The notes: generated from the sequence alone by a model not told the origin. Counted from the stretch's first letter, positions 1-9,598 are shown. The stretch: DNA of 64,000 bases from Stenotrophomonas sp. MMGLT7 (GCF_021168555.1 NZ_JAJOZS010000001.1:186001-250000), one strand, 5' to 3'. Program-made: numbers and translations.

Positions 1-1013
1 GGCATCTGCTCGCGCACGTGGTTCTGCACCACCTTGGCCAGTTCCTGGAAGAATTCGGAGGTGGTGCGGCCACAGCCCGGGCAGGCGGTGACCATCGGGG
101 TGAAGGCGCGCTGGCCGGTGGTCTGCAGCAGTTCCTGGGCGACGACGACCTCCTGCGTGCGCGGCTGCCCCGGCTCGGGCGTCAGCGAGATGCGGATGGT
201 GTCTCCGATGCCCTCCTGCAGCAGCACCGCCAGTGCCGCCGACGAGGCGACGATGCCCTTGCTGCCGATGCCGGCCTCGGTCAGCCCCAGGTGCAGGGCG
301 AAGTCGCAGCGCGCCGCCATGTCGCGGTACACCGCGATCAGCTCCTGCACCCCGGATACCTTGGCCGACAGCACGATGCGGTCGCGCCCCAGGCCAAGCT
401 CGACCGCGCGCTCGGCAGAGTCCACAGCCGAGCGGATCAACGCCTCGCGCAGTACCCGCCCCGCATCCCACGGCGTCTCGCGCCGCGAGTTCTCGTCCAT
501 CAGCTGCGCCGCCAGCGCCTGGTCCAGCGAGCCCCAGTTGGCGCCGATGCGCACCGGCTTGCCGTACTTGATGGCGAACTCGACCAGTTGTCCGAACTGC
601 AGGTCCTTCTTCTTGCCGAAGCCGACGTTGCCCGGGTTGATGCGGTACTTGGCCAGTGCCTCGGCGCAGGCGGGCTCGGCGGCGAGCAGCTGGTGGCCGT
701 TGTAGTGGAAATCGCCGATCAGCGGCACCTCGACGCCCATCATCGCCAGCTTGTCGACGATGCGCGGGATTGCCGCAGCCGACTCGGCGTTGTTGACGGT
801 CAGCCGCACCATCTCCGAGCCGGCGCGCCACAGTTCGGCCACCTGCCTGGCGCTGGCGGCGACGTCGGCGGTATCGGTATTGGTCATCGACTGCACCACC
901 ACCGGGTGGCCGCCACCTACGGTGACATTGCCGATACGGACGGCCTGGGTGATGCGGCGCGGCCAGGCGGTCGCATTGCTGGGAGGAGTCGGGCGGGTAA
1001 CGGCGTCGTGCAT
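1..1013 (-). CDS. ispG: 4-hydroxy-3-methylbut-2-en-1-yl diphosphate synthase IspG (GcpE), 3' end outside window
   Basis: Penultimate step of the non-mevalonate (MEP) isoprenoid pathway: a cytoplasmic 4Fe-4S enzyme that reductively opens methylerythritol cyclodiphosphate to HMBPP. About 337 residues are visible, starting MHDAVTRP, with [19 protein letters not shown] and [11 protein letters not shown] in the TIM-barrel part. The end of the window shows [14 protein letters not shown], which carries two of the cluster cysteines; the remaining C-terminal part lies beyond base 1. Start chosen at the ATG giving MHDAV, as in Xanthomonas orthologues; an in-frame ATG three codons upstream (1022) is the alternative. 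It is divergent from the regB-like kinase across about 130 bp. ispD and ispF of the same pathway lie at 54-55 kb. Confidence 0.95.
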   Translation of the reverse strand, partial: MHDAVTRPTPPSNATAWPRRITQAVRIGNVTVGGGHPVVVQSMTNTDTADVAASARQVAELWRAGSEMVRLTVNNAESAAAIPRIVDKLAMMGVEVPLIGDFHYNGHQLLAAEPACAEALAKYRINPGNVGFGKKKDLQFGQLVEFAIKYGKPVRIGANWGSLDQALAAQLMDENSRRETPWDAGRVLREALIRSAVDSAERAVELGLGRDRIVLSAKVSGVQELIAVYRDMAARCDFALHLGLTEAGIGSKGIVASSAALAVLLQEGIGDTIRISLTPEPGQPRTQEVVVAQELLQTTGQRAFTPMVTACPGCGRTTSEFFQELAKVVQNHVREQM

Positions 1014-1147
1014 GGCCGCCATTTTAGCCTGTCGCCGGTGTTTTCCCGCGCAATCGAACACAGCCGTTCGGGCAGTGGCAGGATAGGCTGTGTTGCGACA
1101 GTCTGTCGCAGGGCATGTGCGGCCGTGAACGCATACGATGAACCTGA

Positions 1148-2377
1148 ATGAAAGGCATAGACAGCTCCTTCCTGCGTACCCTGTGCAGCCTGCGCTGGCT
1201 GGCCACCGCCGGCCAGGGGGCGACCATCCTGGTGGCAACCTGGCCCATGGGCCTGGCATTGCCACAATTGCCGCTGTGGTCCGGTGTCGCAGCCCTGGCG
1301 CTGTTCAACCTGTACGTGCAGATCCGCACCCGGCACTGGCAAGGCGACGTCGCCCCCGCCACCGCCTTCGGCCACATCCTGGTGGACGTCACCGCGCTGA
1401 CCTGGATGGTGGGCTGGAGCGGCGGCATCGCCAACCCGTTCGGGTCGCTGTTCGTCATCCTGATCGCCCTGGCCGCGCTGGCGCTGCCCGCCCGCTGGAC
1501 GCTGGCGGTGACGGTGGCGTGCGTGGTCGGCTATTCGGTCAGCGCGCTGTTCGGCATTCCCCTGCCGCATGGCCCGTACGATCCGATGGGCCTGCACATG
1601 TGGGGCATGGCGGCCAACTTCCTCATCACCACGCTGGTGGTGCTGGTGTTCTCGACCCAGCTGTCCAAGGCACTGAGCGCGCGCGAACGCGAACTGTCGA
1701 CGTTGCGCGACCGCTTCACCCGCAACGAGGGCATCGTCGCCCTGGCCACCCACGCCGCCTCGGTCGCGCACGAACTCAACACCCCGCTGGCGACGATGAC
1801 GCTACTGGTGGACGACATCGCCGAACAGCCCGAATCGGCGCCGTTCCGCGAGGACATGGAAACCATGCACGACCTGCTCGCGCAGTGCCGGCAGAAGGTC
1901 CTGGCGCTGGCCGCCCCGGCCAACGACGGCAACGTCATGGCGGCCGTCTCGCTGGCCCACGTGCTCGAGCAGTGGCGCTTGGTGCGGCCCATGGCCGAGC
2001 TCGGCTGCAACGACGATGCGCCGCTGCAGCTGGAGGTGGAGCCGGCGGTGGGCCACCTGTTGCAGGTACTGCTGAACAATGCCGCCGACGCCGGCCAGCG
2101 GCTCGGACAGACCCGCATCGACCTCACCCTGGGCATCGAGGATGGCCAGTTGCTGGGCGAGGTGCGCGACTATGGCCCAGGCTTCGATACGGCGCAGGCA
2201 TTGCTGCCCGGCACGCTGTTCGGCAGCGGCAAGCCCGATGGCATGGGCGTCGGCCTGGCCCTGTCGCATGCCACCGTCGAACGGCTCGGAGGCGAACTTT
2301 GGATGCGCCCGGCGCCCGGGAAAGGGGCGCGCGTCGGGTTTCGATTGCCGCTACAGGAATGGGAGACAAGACAATGA
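1148..2377 (+). CDS. regB: RegB/PrrB-type redox-sensing histidine kinase
   Basis: Membrane sensor kinase of a global redox two-component system, 409 residues. The N-terminal ~170 residues form about six hydrophobic segments. Residues 92-98 read GGIANPF, matching the GGxxNPF ubiquinone-binding signature of RegB. The H-box is at 203-213 with phosphoacceptor His208 ([11 protein letters not shown]). Cys247 (LLAQCRQKV) sits where the RegB redox-active cysteine is found. N-box at 309-316 (LNNAADAG) and G-boxes GPGF and MGVGLAL follow. The stop overlaps the start of the response regulator gene by ATGA, so the two are translationally coupled. Family assignment is strong; redox sensing is inferred from the conserved motifs. 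Confidence 0.9.
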   Translation: MKGIDSSFLRTLCSLRWLATAGQGATILVATWPMGLALPQLPLWSGVAALALFNLYVQIRTRHWQGDVAPATAFGHILVDVTALTWMVGWSGGIANPFGSLFVILIALAALALPARWTLAVTVACVVGYSVSALFGIPLPHGPYDPMGLHMWGMAANFLITTLVVLVFSTQLSKALSARERELSTLRDRFTRNEGIVALATHAASVAHELNTPLATMTLLVDDIAEQPESAPFREDMETMHDLLAQCRQKVLALAAPANDGNVMAAVSLAHVLEQWRLVRPMAELGCNDDAPLQLEVEPAVGHLLQVLLNNAADAGQRLGQTRIDLTLGIEDGQLLGEVRDYGPGFDTAQALLPGTLFGSGKPDGMGVGLALSHATVERLGGELWMRPAPGKGARVGFRLPLQEWETRQ

Positions 2378-2946
2378 CGAACCAGATGCGACACGGCCTG
2401 CTGGTGGACGACGATCCGCTCTACCTGCGCACGCTGCAGCGGAGCCTGGCCCGCAAGGGGCTCGATACCGCCATCGCCGCCGACGCGGTCACCGCGCTGG
2501 CGCTGGCCCGTGCGGAGCCGCCCGACTTCGCCCTGATCGACCTGAAACTCGGCAGCGGCTCCGGAATGTCGTTGATCCGGCCACTGCGCGAACTGCGCCA
2601 GGACATGCGGATCCTGCTGGTCACCGGCTATGCCAGCATCGCCACCGCGGTGGAGGCGATCAAGCTGGGGGCGGACGACTACCTGCCCAAGCCCGCGACC
2701 CTGCAGGCGATCCTGCGCGCACTGGGCGAGGACTATGGCGAAGGACCCGACGAGCAGGACGAGGAAGAATCGGTCCCCGGCGCGATGACCCCGCTCAACC
2801 GCCTGCAATGGGAGCACATCCAGCAGGCGCTGCACGAGACCGAAGGCAATATCTCGGCGGCGGCGCGGCTGCTGGGCATGCACCGGCGCTCGCTGCAGCG
2901 CAAGCTGGCCAAGCGGCCGAGTCCGGAACGCGACCCGACCCGCTGA
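2374..2946 (+). CDS. regA: RegA/PrrA/ActR-type response regulator with Fis-like HTH
   Basis: 190-residue DNA-binding partner of the upstream kinase. Receiver domain at residues 1-120, with acidic pocket VDDD (11-14), phosphoacceptor Asp56 (ALIDLKLG) and the switch Lys in LPKPA. After an acidic linker, a short C-terminal Fis-type helix-turn-helix (about 155-180, GNISAAARLLGMHRRSLQRK) matches the RegA family, which controls respiration, redox balance and related pathways. It has no sigma-54 AAA domain, as expected for RegA. The ATG at 2374 is fixed by the ATGA overlap with the kinase gene. A REP hairpin follows 33 bp after the stop. Confidence 0.9.
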   Translation: MTNQMRHGLLVDDDPLYLRTLQRSLARKGLDTAIAADAVTALALARAEPPDFALIDLKLGSGSGMSLIRPLRELRQDMRILLVTGYASIATAVEAIKLGADDYLPKPATLQAILRALGEDYGEGPDEQDEEESVPGAMTPLNRLQWEHIQQALHETEGNISAAARLLGMHRRSLQRKLAKRPSPERDPTR

Positions 2947-2979
2947 GCCGGTCGCCCTGGAGCCAGTCCACGATCTCCC

Positions 2980-3047
2980 GTAGGAGCGACTTCAGTCGCG
3001 ATGGGGCTTCACCGATAAAGCCCCATCGCGACTGAAGTCGCTCCTAC
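2980..3047. repeat. REP-type palindromic element, copy 1
   Basis: A 68-bp near-perfect inverted repeat: GTAGGAGCGACTTCAGTCGC at the left, its reverse complement at the right, and a short loop near 3012. It begins GTAG and ends CTAC, like the GTAG-headed REP elements of Stenotrophomonas and relatives, which are thought to be mobilised by RAYT transposases. No RAYT gene is in the window. It lies between the convergent regA and pgi genes and may also end transcription. A second copy with the same stem is at 14523-14590. Confidence 0.85.
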
Positions 3048-3093
3048 AGTTCGCTCGCCTCTCCGCCAATGCTGAGCAACAGCGGCCGGTCGT

Positions 3094-4608
3094 TCAACGC
3101 CGTTGCAGTTGTTCCAGCACGGCGCGTGTCACCGGATCGGCGACCGCCGTGCCTTCTCCCTGCAATGCCGGCAACAACTGGCTGGCCAGCTGTTTGCCCA
3201 GCTCGACGCCGAACTGGTCGAAGGCATTGATGCCCCAGATCACCGACTGCACGTAGACGCTGTGCTCGTACAGCGCGATCAGCGCCCCCAGCGCCTCCGG
3301 CGTCAGCGCATCCAGCAGGATCAGCGTGCTGGGGCGGCCGCCGGGATAGCTGCGGTGCGGGTCTTCGCTGCGCTGGCCGTTGGCCAGTGCCTCGGTCTGC
3401 GCCAGCAGGTTGGCCAGCAGCGCCTGGTGGTTCTCGATGTACGGATCGTCGTTGTGGACGGTGCCGATGAAGTCGGCCGGCACTACGCTGGTGCCCTGGT
3501 GCAGCGCCTGGAAGAAGCTGTGCTGCACGTCGGTGCCCGCGCCGCCCCACCACACCGGCACCGTGTCGCTGTCCACCGGCGAGCCGTCGAGCTTGACCCG
3601 CTTGCCCAGGCTCTCCATCACCAGTTGCTGCAGGTAAGCCGGCAGCAGCGCCAGGCGCTGGTCGTAGGTCATCACCGCATGGGTGGCATGGCCGAGCAGA
3701 TTGCGGTTCCACACCTCGGTGAGGCCGTGCAGCACGGCCGCGTTGCCTTCCGCCGGCGCTTCCAGGACATGCGCATCCATGTCCGCGGCGCCTGCGAGCA
3801 GCTGCTCGAAGCGGTCGGCGCCGATCGCCAGCGCGATCGGGAAGCCCACCGCCGACCACAGCGAATAGCGCCCGCCCACCCAGTCCCACATCGGCAGCAC
3901 CCGTCCGGGAGCGATGTCGAAGGCCTGCGCCGCCCGCTCGGGATTGGCGCTGACCGCGTACAGGCGTTCGCTGCCGCCCAGCCAGTCGCACAGGATGCGA
4001 CCGTTGAGCAGGGTTTCCTGGGTGCCGAAGGTCTTGGAGATCAGCACGCCCGCGGTCCGGGCCGGATCGAGCTGCGCCAGCGTGCGCTGCATCGCCGCGC
4101 CATCGACGTTGGAGACGAAGTGCACGCGCAGGTCCGAGCGCAACGGACGCAGCGCATCGACCACCAGCCGCGGCCCCAGGTCGGATCCGCCGATGCCCAC
4201 GCTCACCACGTCGGTGATGTCGCTGTTCTCTATCGTCTCGACCAGCGCACGCATGCGCTCGCGCACCTCGCGGGCGCTGGCCGCCGCCTGCTGCGCGACC
4301 GGCGCCGCGGTCAGCTCGCCGCGCAACGCGGTGTGCAGGGCGGCGCGGTGCTCGGTGACATTGACCTGCTCGCCGCGGAACAGCCGCTGCAAGGCACCGG
4401 CCACGTCGCGCGACCGCGCCAGCTCGAGCAGCGCCTGCAGCGCCTGGCGGTCGTACTTCTGCCGGGCGAAATTGAAGTACAACGGGCCGACGCGCACCGA
4501 GTATCCGTGTTCCCTCCCCGGCTCGTCGCGCAGGAGATCGGGAATGCCGGCGCCGCGCAGGCGCTGGGCGTGGGACTGGAGGGCGTCGAATCCGTCGTTC
4601 TGGGTCAT
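3094..4608 (-). CDS. pgi: Glucose-6-phosphate isomerase
   Basis: Interconverts glucose-6-phosphate and fructose-6-phosphate in glycolysis and gluconeogenesis. 504 residues, somewhat shorter than the E. coli enzyme (549). Visible family motifs are [14 protein letters not shown] in the N-terminal sugar-isomerase domain, KTFGTQETL, and [12 protein letters not shown] near the C-terminus. It is the last gene of the pcnB-folK-panC-panD-pgi run; its ATG overlaps the panD stop (ATGA), so expression is probably coupled. The gene ends 46 bp from a REP hairpin. Confidence 0.97.
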   Translation of the reverse strand: MTQNDGFDALQSHAQRLRGAGIPDLLRDEPGREHGYSVRVGPLYFNFARQKYDRQALQALLELARSRDVAGALQRLFRGEQVNVTEHRAALHTALRGELTAAPVAQQAAASAREVRERMRALVETIENSDITDVVSVGIGGSDLGPRLVVDALRPLRSDLRVHFVSNVDGAAMQRTLAQLDPARTAGVLISKTFGTQETLLNGRILCDWLGGSERLYAVSANPERAAQAFDIAPGRVLPMWDWVGGRYSLWSAVGFPIALAIGADRFEQLLAGAADMDAHVLEAPAEGNAAVLHGLTEVWNRNLLGHATHAVMTYDQRLALLPAYLQQLVMESLGKRVKLDGSPVDSDTVPVWWGGAGTDVQHSFFQALHQGTSVVPADFIGTVHNDDPYIENHQALLANLLAQTEALANGQRSEDPHRSYPGGRPSTLILLDALTPEALGALIALYEHSVYVQSVIWGINAFDQFGVELGKQLASQLLPALQGEGTAVADPVTRAVLEQLQRR

Positions 4609-4985
4609 GCAGCCTGTGCCGGGATGGTGTCGTTGGTATGGGTGATGCGGTTCTGCGCGTCCACGTATACCAGCTTGGGCTTGAACGCGGTGGCCTCGGC
4701 CTCGCTCATGACCGCGAAGGCGGCGACGATGATGACGTCCCCGACCTGCACATGGCGAGCGGCGCCGCCGTTGAGCGAGATGATGCCGCTGCCGGCCTCG
4801 GCGCGGATCGCATAGGTGGTGAAGCGCGCGCCGTTGTTCACGTCCCAGATGTGCACCTGTTCGAACTCACGAATGCCCGTGGCCCGCAGCAGGTCGTCGT
4901 CGATCGCGATCGAGCCTTCGTAGTTCAGCTCGGAGTGGGTCACCACGGCGCGGTGGATCTTGGTTTTCAGCAAAGTGAGTTGCAT
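4605..4985 (-). CDS. panD: Aspartate 1-decarboxylase (pyruvoyl enzyme)
   Basis: Makes beta-alanine from L-aspartate for pantothenate synthesis. 126 residues starting MQLTLLKTK. The self-processing site is present as Gly24-Ser25 (NYEGSIAI); Ser25 becomes the pyruvoyl group after cleavage. Lys9 and Tyr58 regions match the family. The stop overlaps the pgi start. Upstream lie 283 bp before the end of panC in which no gene was recognised, so panC-panD are less tightly packed than usual. Confidence 0.97.
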   Translation of the reverse strand: MQLTLLKTKIHRAVVTHSELNYEGSIAIDDDLLRATGIREFEQVHIWDVNNGARFTTYAIRAEAGSGIISLNGGAARHVQVGDVIIVAAFAVMSEAEATAFKPKLVYVDAQNRITHTNDTIPAQAA

Positions 4986-5268
4986 GTGCTTGGAAGCTGC
5001 GCAAAGAAACGCCAAGTTTACCACCGGCACCGCCTCGCAACGGCCGGGCGACGGCGGTACCGGATCCGGTCGGACGCCGGCAAGCCTTGTCCTGCGGGCA
5101 TTTGAGCACCGCGGGATGTCCGCTGGATGAATGCCGTCCCGGCGTGGCGGCGCTTCCCTGCAGCGAACGCCCGCCGAGGTCCGCCGCGCCAGGCCGGCCG
5201 GTCGAAGCATCGCCGGCCAGCTGCGCTGCCGCGGCCCAGCACGGGCCGCGGCGGCCACCGGGCGGCGG

Positions 5269-6126
5269 CTACCGCGCAGGCACCTGGAACTCGATGTTGT
5301 CGATCAGCCGCGTCCGTCCCAGCCGTGCGGCCAGCAGCGCGACCCGCGGGCCGTCGTCGTCGCGCGTCGGCTCGGCCAGGTCGGGCAGGCGCACTTCGCA
5401 GTAGTCGACCTCGAACCCTGCCGCCTGCAGCCGCGCCAGCGCCGCGGCCTGCACCGCCGCGCGCGGCTTGCCGGCCACGCATTCATCGCGCACCTGCAGC
5501 AGGGTCCGCCGCAGTTCGACCGCAAGCGCGCGCTCGGGCGCGGACAGGTACTGGTTGCGCGAGCTGCGGGCCAGGCCGTCGTCCTCGCGCACGATCGGGG
5601 CGCCGAGGATCTCGATCGGGAACGCCAGGTCGGCCACCATCTGCCGGATCACCGCCAGCTGCTGGTAGTCCTTGCGGCCGAAGGCGGCCACGTCCGGCTG
5701 CACCTGGTTGAACAGACGCGCGACCACCGTGCAGACACCGTCGAAGTGGCCCGGCCGGCAGGCGCCTTCGAGCACGTCGCTGATCCCCGGCGCACGCATC
5801 CGGGTGGCGTGGTCGGTGCCCAGCGGATACATCTGCTCCACCGCAGGCATCCACAGGACATCGCAGCCGGCCGCCTCCAGCCCGAGCCGGTCCGCGTCCG
5901 GCGTACGCGGGTACTGGGCGAAGTCCTCGTTCGGACCGAACTGGGTCGGATTGACGAAGACGCTGGCGACCACGCGGTCGGCATTGGCACGGGCCAGCTC
6001 GATCAGCGAGAAGTGGCCGGCATGCAGGTTGCCCATGGTGGGCACCAGCGCCACGCGCAATCCGGCGCGCTTCCAGCCGCCGACGATTTCGCGCAGGCGG
6101 GACAGTTGGTTGACGGTTTCGATCAT
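5269..6126 (-). CDS. panC: Pantothenate synthetase (pantoate--beta-alanine ligase)
   Basis: ATP-dependent condensation of pantoate with beta-alanine to pantothenate. 285 residues, the usual length. Nucleotidyl-transferase fold motifs seen: [10 protein letters not shown] (HIGH-type), [20 protein letters not shown] and SSRNQYLS. Its substrates come from PanB/PanE (pantoate) and PanD (beta-alanine). In related genomes panB lies just upstream; here only 157 bp separate panC from folK and they hold no panB remnant. Confidence 0.96.
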   Translation of the reverse strand: MIETVNQLSRLREIVGGWKRAGLRVALVPTMGNLHAGHFSLIELARANADRVVASVFVNPTQFGPNEDFAQYPRTPDADRLGLEAAGCDVLWMPAVEQMYPLGTDHATRMRAPGISDVLEGACRPGHFDGVCTVVARLFNQVQPDVAAFGRKDYQQLAVIRQMVADLAFPIEILGAPIVREDDGLARSSRNQYLSAPERALAVELRRTLLQVRDECVAGKPRAAVQAAALARLQAAGFEVDYCEVRLPDLAEPTRDDDGPRVALLAARLGRTRLIDNIEFQVPAR

Positions 6127-6283
6127 GATGCTCAGGCGTGTTCCTGGTGGGAAAAGGGGGGCGACGCGCGTGGCGTCGGGCAGGCATGGATGACGCTGCC
6201 TGCCGCACAGTCCTTTGGAAGGGGAATCTCCGGCGTAGCCGGGCGGTAGGCGTGACGCACACCGGCCGGCTGCGAGCCGGCGA

Positions 6284-6772
6284 TTATCCCCCTATCGCCA
6301 CGATTTCGCCGGCATCGAGCGTGGCCAGCAGGGTACGCACCGCGCCGTGCCCGGGAATCTCCAGGGCGGGTGCCAGGTCCGCCAGCGGCACCAGCGCGAA
6401 GGCGCGTTCGTGCAGATGCGGATGCGGCACCTGCAGGCCCGGCGCGTCGATGACCTGCCGGCCGTACAGCAGCAGGTCCAGGTCCAGGGTGCGCGGTCCC
6501 CAGCGCTGCCCGGGCTCGCGCTGGCGCCCGAAGCGGCGCTCGATCTCCAGCAGGTGCTGCAGCAGCGCTTGCGCCGGCAGCGAGGTGCGCAGCCGGGCGA
6601 CGGCATTGATGAAGTCGGGCTGCCGCTCGCGCCCCCAGGCCGGGGTGCGGTACAGCGGCGACGCGGCCGCCAGTTGCGTCTGCGGCAGCGCCGGCAATGC
6701 CGCCAGCGCCGCGCGCACGGTGCCGATGGCGTCGCCCAGGTTCGCGCCCAGCCCCACGTAGGCGTCGATCAT
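6284..6772 (-). CDS. folK: 6-hydroxymethyl-7,8-dihydropterin pyrophosphokinase (HPPK)
   Basis: Folate pathway kinase that pyrophosphorylates hydroxymethyl-dihydropterin; its product is used by FolP (encoded at 39.3 kb). 162 residues. Motifs: YVGLGANLGD at the N-terminus, PLYRTPAWG, and RWGPRTLDLDLLLYG with the metal-binding DLD, followed by VPHPHLHERAF. It starts 3 bp after the pcnB stop, so it is very likely cotranscribed with pcnB. Confidence 0.96.
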   Translation of the reverse strand: MIDAYVGLGANLGDAIGTVRAALAALPALPQTQLAAASPLYRTPAWGRERQPDFINAVARLRTSLPAQALLQHLLEIERRFGRQREPGQRWGPRTLDLDLLLYGRQVIDAPGLQVPHPHLHERAFALVPLADLAPALEIPGHGAVRTLLATLDAGEIVAIGG

Positions 6773-6775
6773 CGG

Positions 6776-8077
6776 CTACTCGCCGGGCTTGGATACGCCA
6801 CTGCGTCGACGCCGCTGGCGACGCCGCCGCAACGGCGCACCGTCGGCGCCGTCCTCCCCAGCGGCGAAGTCCTGCGCAGCCGGCACCGGCTCGTAGCCCG
6901 GCTGGTGCTGCTGCTCGCGCCAGAACGCGACATCCTCGTCATGCTCGCTGGAGGCGGACTGGCGCAGCAGCAGGAAATCGAAAGCCGCACGGAAGCGCGG
7001 ATGCGACAGCGTGCGCACCACCCGCTTGCGCTGGCGCGAGGTGAAGCGCGACTGCAGCAGCCAGATCTCCTGCATCGGCAGCGAGAACCGGCGCGGCAGC
7101 GCCACCGTGGACAGCTGGTGCAGCGTCACCCGGTCGGCCGCGCGGCGCTGGGCCTCGTCGCCCTGCATGCCCTGCGCCTGCAGGCGCATCAACTCGCGAC
7201 AGAACGCCGGCCACAGCAGCAGCGCGAACAGGAACGCCGGCGACACCGGCTCCTCGGCGGCCACGCGCGCATCGGTGTTGCCCAGGCCCTGCAGCACGAT
7301 GCGGCGCAGCGCCCCGCTGCGGTTGGCGCGCAGCGCGGCGGCGCTTTCGGGGAACAGCGCCGCCAGCAGGCCATGCCGCTCCAGCCCTTCGAAACTGGCC
7401 ACGCCGTGGCCGGACAGGAACAGCTTGAGCACCTCCTCGAACAGGCGCGCCGGCGCCGCCTCGGCCAGCAGCCCGGCCAGCTTCGGCAGCGGCTTGGCGC
7501 TGGCCGGGTCGATGTCGAAACCGAGCTTGGCCGCCAGCCGCACCGCGCGCAGCATGCGCACCGGGTCCTCGTGGTAGCGCTGCTCGGGATCGCCGATCAG
7601 CTTCATCACCCTGCCCTGCACATCGTCGAAGCCGCCGACGTAGTCGCGCACCGAGAAGTCCTCGATCGCGTAGTACAGCGCGTTGCAGGTGAAGTCGCGG
7701 CGGACCGCATCGTCCTCGATGGTGCCGTAGACGTTGTCGCGCACCAGCCGGCCGTTGTCCAGCTCGCGATCGCCGCTGCCGTCGTCGCTGTTGGCACGGA
7801 ACGTGGCCACCTCGATGATCTCGCGGCCGAACACCACGTGCGCCAGGCGGAAGCGGCGGCCGATCAGGCGGCAGTTGCGGAACAACTGCTTGACCTCCTC
7901 CGGGGTGGCGTTGGTGGCGACGTCGAAGTCCTTGGGGCGTCCGCCCACCAGCAGGTCGCGGACCGCGCCGCCGACCAGGTAGGCCTCGAAGCCGGCATCG
8001 CGCAGGCGGTAGAGCACGCGCAGTGCGTTGGGGCTGATGTCCTTGCGGGAAATGGTGTGCTGATCGCGCGGAATCAC
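6776..8077 (-). CDS. pcnB: Poly(A) polymerase I
   Basis: Adds 3' poly(A) tails to RNA, promoting decay. 433 residues. Nucleotidyltransferase core: LVGGAVRDLL at 35-44 and the metal-binding DFD at Asp50/Asp52, then the family RNA-binding body and a very basic C-terminal tail rich in Arg. The start used is GTG (8077) giving MIPRDQHTISRKD. The frame stays open upstream for about 28 codons to a TAA, with residues resembling the longer Xanthomonas N-terminus but no ATG, so a slightly longer protein from a rare start is possible. Followed at 3 bp by folK. Confidence 0.93.
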   Translation of the reverse strand: MIPRDQHTISRKDISPNALRVLYRLRDAGFEAYLVGGAVRDLLVGGRPKDFDVATNATPEEVKQLFRNCRLIGRRFRLAHVVFGREIIEVATFRANSDDGSGDRELDNGRLVRDNVYGTIEDDAVRRDFTCNALYYAIEDFSVRDYVGGFDDVQGRVMKLIGDPEQRYHEDPVRMLRAVRLAAKLGFDIDPASAKPLPKLAGLLAEAAPARLFEEVLKLFLSGHGVASFEGLERHGLLAALFPESAAALRANRSGALRRIVLQGLGNTDARVAAEEPVSPAFLFALLLWPAFCRELMRLQAQGMQGDEAQRRAADRVTLHQLSTVALPRRFSLPMQEIWLLQSRFTSRQRKRVVRTLSHPRFRAAFDFLLLRQSASSEHDEDVAFWREQQHQPGYEPVPAAQDFAAGEDGADGAPLRRRRQRRRRSGVSKPGE

Positions 8078-8198
8078 CCGCAGCGTGAACGGCGATGGAA
8101 CTGGCGTTTCGATGATGGCGCTTCCGATTGTGTTTCTGGGATTGCCGAACGGCTCTTAGCTCCATATACTAGCGCGCTCCGCATCACTCGCGCCAAAC

Positions 8199-8273
8199 GC
8201 TCCCTTCGTCTAGTGGTTAGGACGTGGCCCTCTCAAGGCTAAAACAGGGGTTCGAGTCCCCTAGGGAGCGCCA
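8199..8273 (+). tRNA. tRNA-Glu (CTC anticodon), CCA encoded
   Basis: 75-nt cloverleaf. Acceptor arms GCTCCCT / AGGGAGC, discriminator G and encoded CCA at 8271-8273. The anticodon loop CTCTCAA reads CTC. The T-loop TTCGAGT is present. The body closely resembles E. coli tRNA-Glu. A terminator hairpin follows. Confidence 0.95.
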
Positions 8274-8290
8274 ATCGCAGCGATGCATGC

Positions 8291-8315
8291 AAAGCCCCGC
8301 AATAGCGGGGTTTTT
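8291..8315 (+). terminator. Rho-independent terminator of tRNA-Glu
   Basis: GCCCCGC-AATA-GCGGGG stem-loop followed by TTTTT, 17 bp after the tRNA. Confidence 0.85.
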
Positions 8316-8454
8316 CGTTTCCGATCCCACTGCCCGCGCAAGGGCGGCCGCCGGCCGCCGGACACGTTGCCGCCGGGTACCGATGGATGCTGGCCGGCGC
8401 CACCTGCGCGTGTCGACTGCTCTAGAATCTGTCGGCTGAACACTGGACGCCGTC

Positions 8455-8778
8455 ATGCCCTTCGTCGTCACCGAAAACTGCATCAAGTGCAAATACACCG
8501 ACTGCGTGGAAGTCTGCCCGGTCGACTGCTTCCATGAAGGCCCGAACTTCCTGGTCATCGATCCGGACGAATGCATCGACTGCACCCTGTGCGAGCCCGA
8601 GTGCCCGGCCAATGCCATCTATCCGGAAGACGACGTGCCGGCCGGACAGGAGGGCTTCGTGGCGCTGAATGCCGAGCTGGCCGCGGTGTGGCCGGTGCTG
8701 ACCATGCGCAAGGAACCGCTGCCCGATGCCGCCGAGTGGGACGGCAAGGGCGGCAAGCTGCCGCTGCTCGAGCGCTGA
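8455..8778 (+). CDS. fdxA: 7Fe ferredoxin FdxA
   Basis: Small cytoplasmic electron carrier, 107 residues, with one 3Fe-4S and one 4Fe-4S cluster. The cysteines sit at 9, 12, 17, 21, 25, 40, 43, 46 and 50. By comparison with Azotobacter ferredoxin I (one residue shifted), Cys9/17/50 bind the 3Fe-4S cluster and Cys21/40/43/46 the 4Fe-4S cluster. The usual ~57-residue C-terminal extension is present. It is a single gene with its own terminator 40 bp downstream. Confidence 0.95.
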   Translation: MPFVVTENCIKCKYTDCVEVCPVDCFHEGPNFLVIDPDECIDCTLCEPECPANAIYPEDDVPAGQEGFVALNAELAAVWPVLTMRKEPLPDAAEWDGKGGKLPLLER

Positions 8779-8817
8779 TCCGGCGACGGGAGGCGCTGCA
8801 CGGCGGAAGCCGAAGAC

Positions 8818-8846
8818 AAAAAAGGGCGCCTCTGCGGCGCCCTTTT
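8818..8846 (+). terminator. Terminator after fdxA
   Basis: Perfect stem AAAAGGGCGCC / GGCGCCCTTTT with loop TCTGC; A-run before and T-run after make it bidirectional. Confidence 0.85.
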
Positions 8847-9003
8847 CGCGTCCATGGGGCGAGCGGGTGTCCCCCTGCCCGACGGCGACCGCATCCGGGA
8901 TGGTCGGCAACCCGGCGACGCATTCGCTTGTCCGCGCTACGCGCCCGCCGGCCGACGCCACGATCACGGCCCCCTCCGCGCCGCCCCGCGCGAACAGGCC
9001 AAA

Positions 9004-9033
9004 CGGAAAGGGCGCCATCAGGCGCCCCTTCCG
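9004..9033 (-). terminator. Terminator-like hairpin after the BamC-like gene
   Basis: CGGAAAGGGCGCC-ATCA-GGCGCCCCTTCCG hairpin, 28 bp beyond the stop of the minus-strand lipoprotein gene. It likely ends the dapA-bamC transcript. The T-run is short. Confidence 0.6.
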
Positions 9034-9060
9034 CATTGCCGGATCGACGAGCGTGCGGCC

Positions 9061-9579
9061 TCAGCCGCCCAGCTTCGCCTTCAGCTCGGTGATCAGCTTG
9101 ACCGGAGCGGCGTCGGTGGCCGGAAGCCCGCGCGGGTCCACCGCCGACACGTAGGAGCCGGCCTCCACCGAGACCACGCGCACCAGGAAGTTGGCGCCTT
9201 CGTAGCCGACGTCGAACGATCCCAGCAGCTGCGCGCGGCTGGCGATGGTGACGCCCGGGATCGAGGCCAGCGCATCGCCGACCTTGGCGAACACCTCGTC
9301 GCGCGAGCCGGCGGCGGTGAAGCCGTTGCCGGTGGCGGCCGGTGCCCGCGCAGCGGCGGCAGGCTGGCCCGACGATGCCAGTGCGGGCACCTGCATGGCG
9401 CCTGCGGTGTTGGGCAGGTTCAGATCCGGCGGAACCTCCAGCGGGCGCATTTCCGCCGGCAGCGCGTAGTCGCCGCGCGCGCCCTTGTGGAACCAGCTGC
9501 AGCCGCCGGTGGCGGCGATCGTGACGGTCGCCAGCAGCGCAACCGACACGGCGCGAGCGATGGGAGCGGAATGACGCAT
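9061..9579 (-). CDS. BamC/NlpB-like outer-membrane lipoprotein, short form
   Basis: 172-residue lipoprotein: signal peptide, then the lipidation Cys in ATGGCSWF near residue 27. The N-terminal region (YALPAEMRPLEVPPDLNLP) resembles the conserved unstructured BamC segment that binds BamD (YxxxxExxpLxVPPdL). The remaining ~95 residues resemble one BamC helix-grip domain. E. coli BamC is 344 residues with two such domains, so this is about half-length. Position 19 bp downstream of dapA matches the dapA-bamC order of E. coli, which supports the assignment. An AGGAG site precedes the ATG. Confidence 0.7.
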   Translation of the reverse strand: MRHSAPIARAVSVALLATVTIAATGGCSWFHKGARGDYALPAEMRPLEVPPDLNLPNTAGAMQVPALASSGQPAAAARAPAATGNGFTAAGSRDEVFAKVGDALASIPGVTIASRAQLLGSFDVGYEGANFLVRVVSVEAGSYVSAVDPRGLPATDAAPVKLITELKAKLGG

Positions 9580-9598
9580 CTATGAATCTCCTGGGGTT

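Noticed and set aside
1138-2946. Single 602-codon frame joining the kinase region to the response regulator
   Set aside because: Only the last 190 codons are the regulator; the first part is the kinase gene read in the wrong frame.
6127-6283. Possible panB pseudogene
   Set aside because: Neither strand of this gap shows PanB-like residues in any frame.
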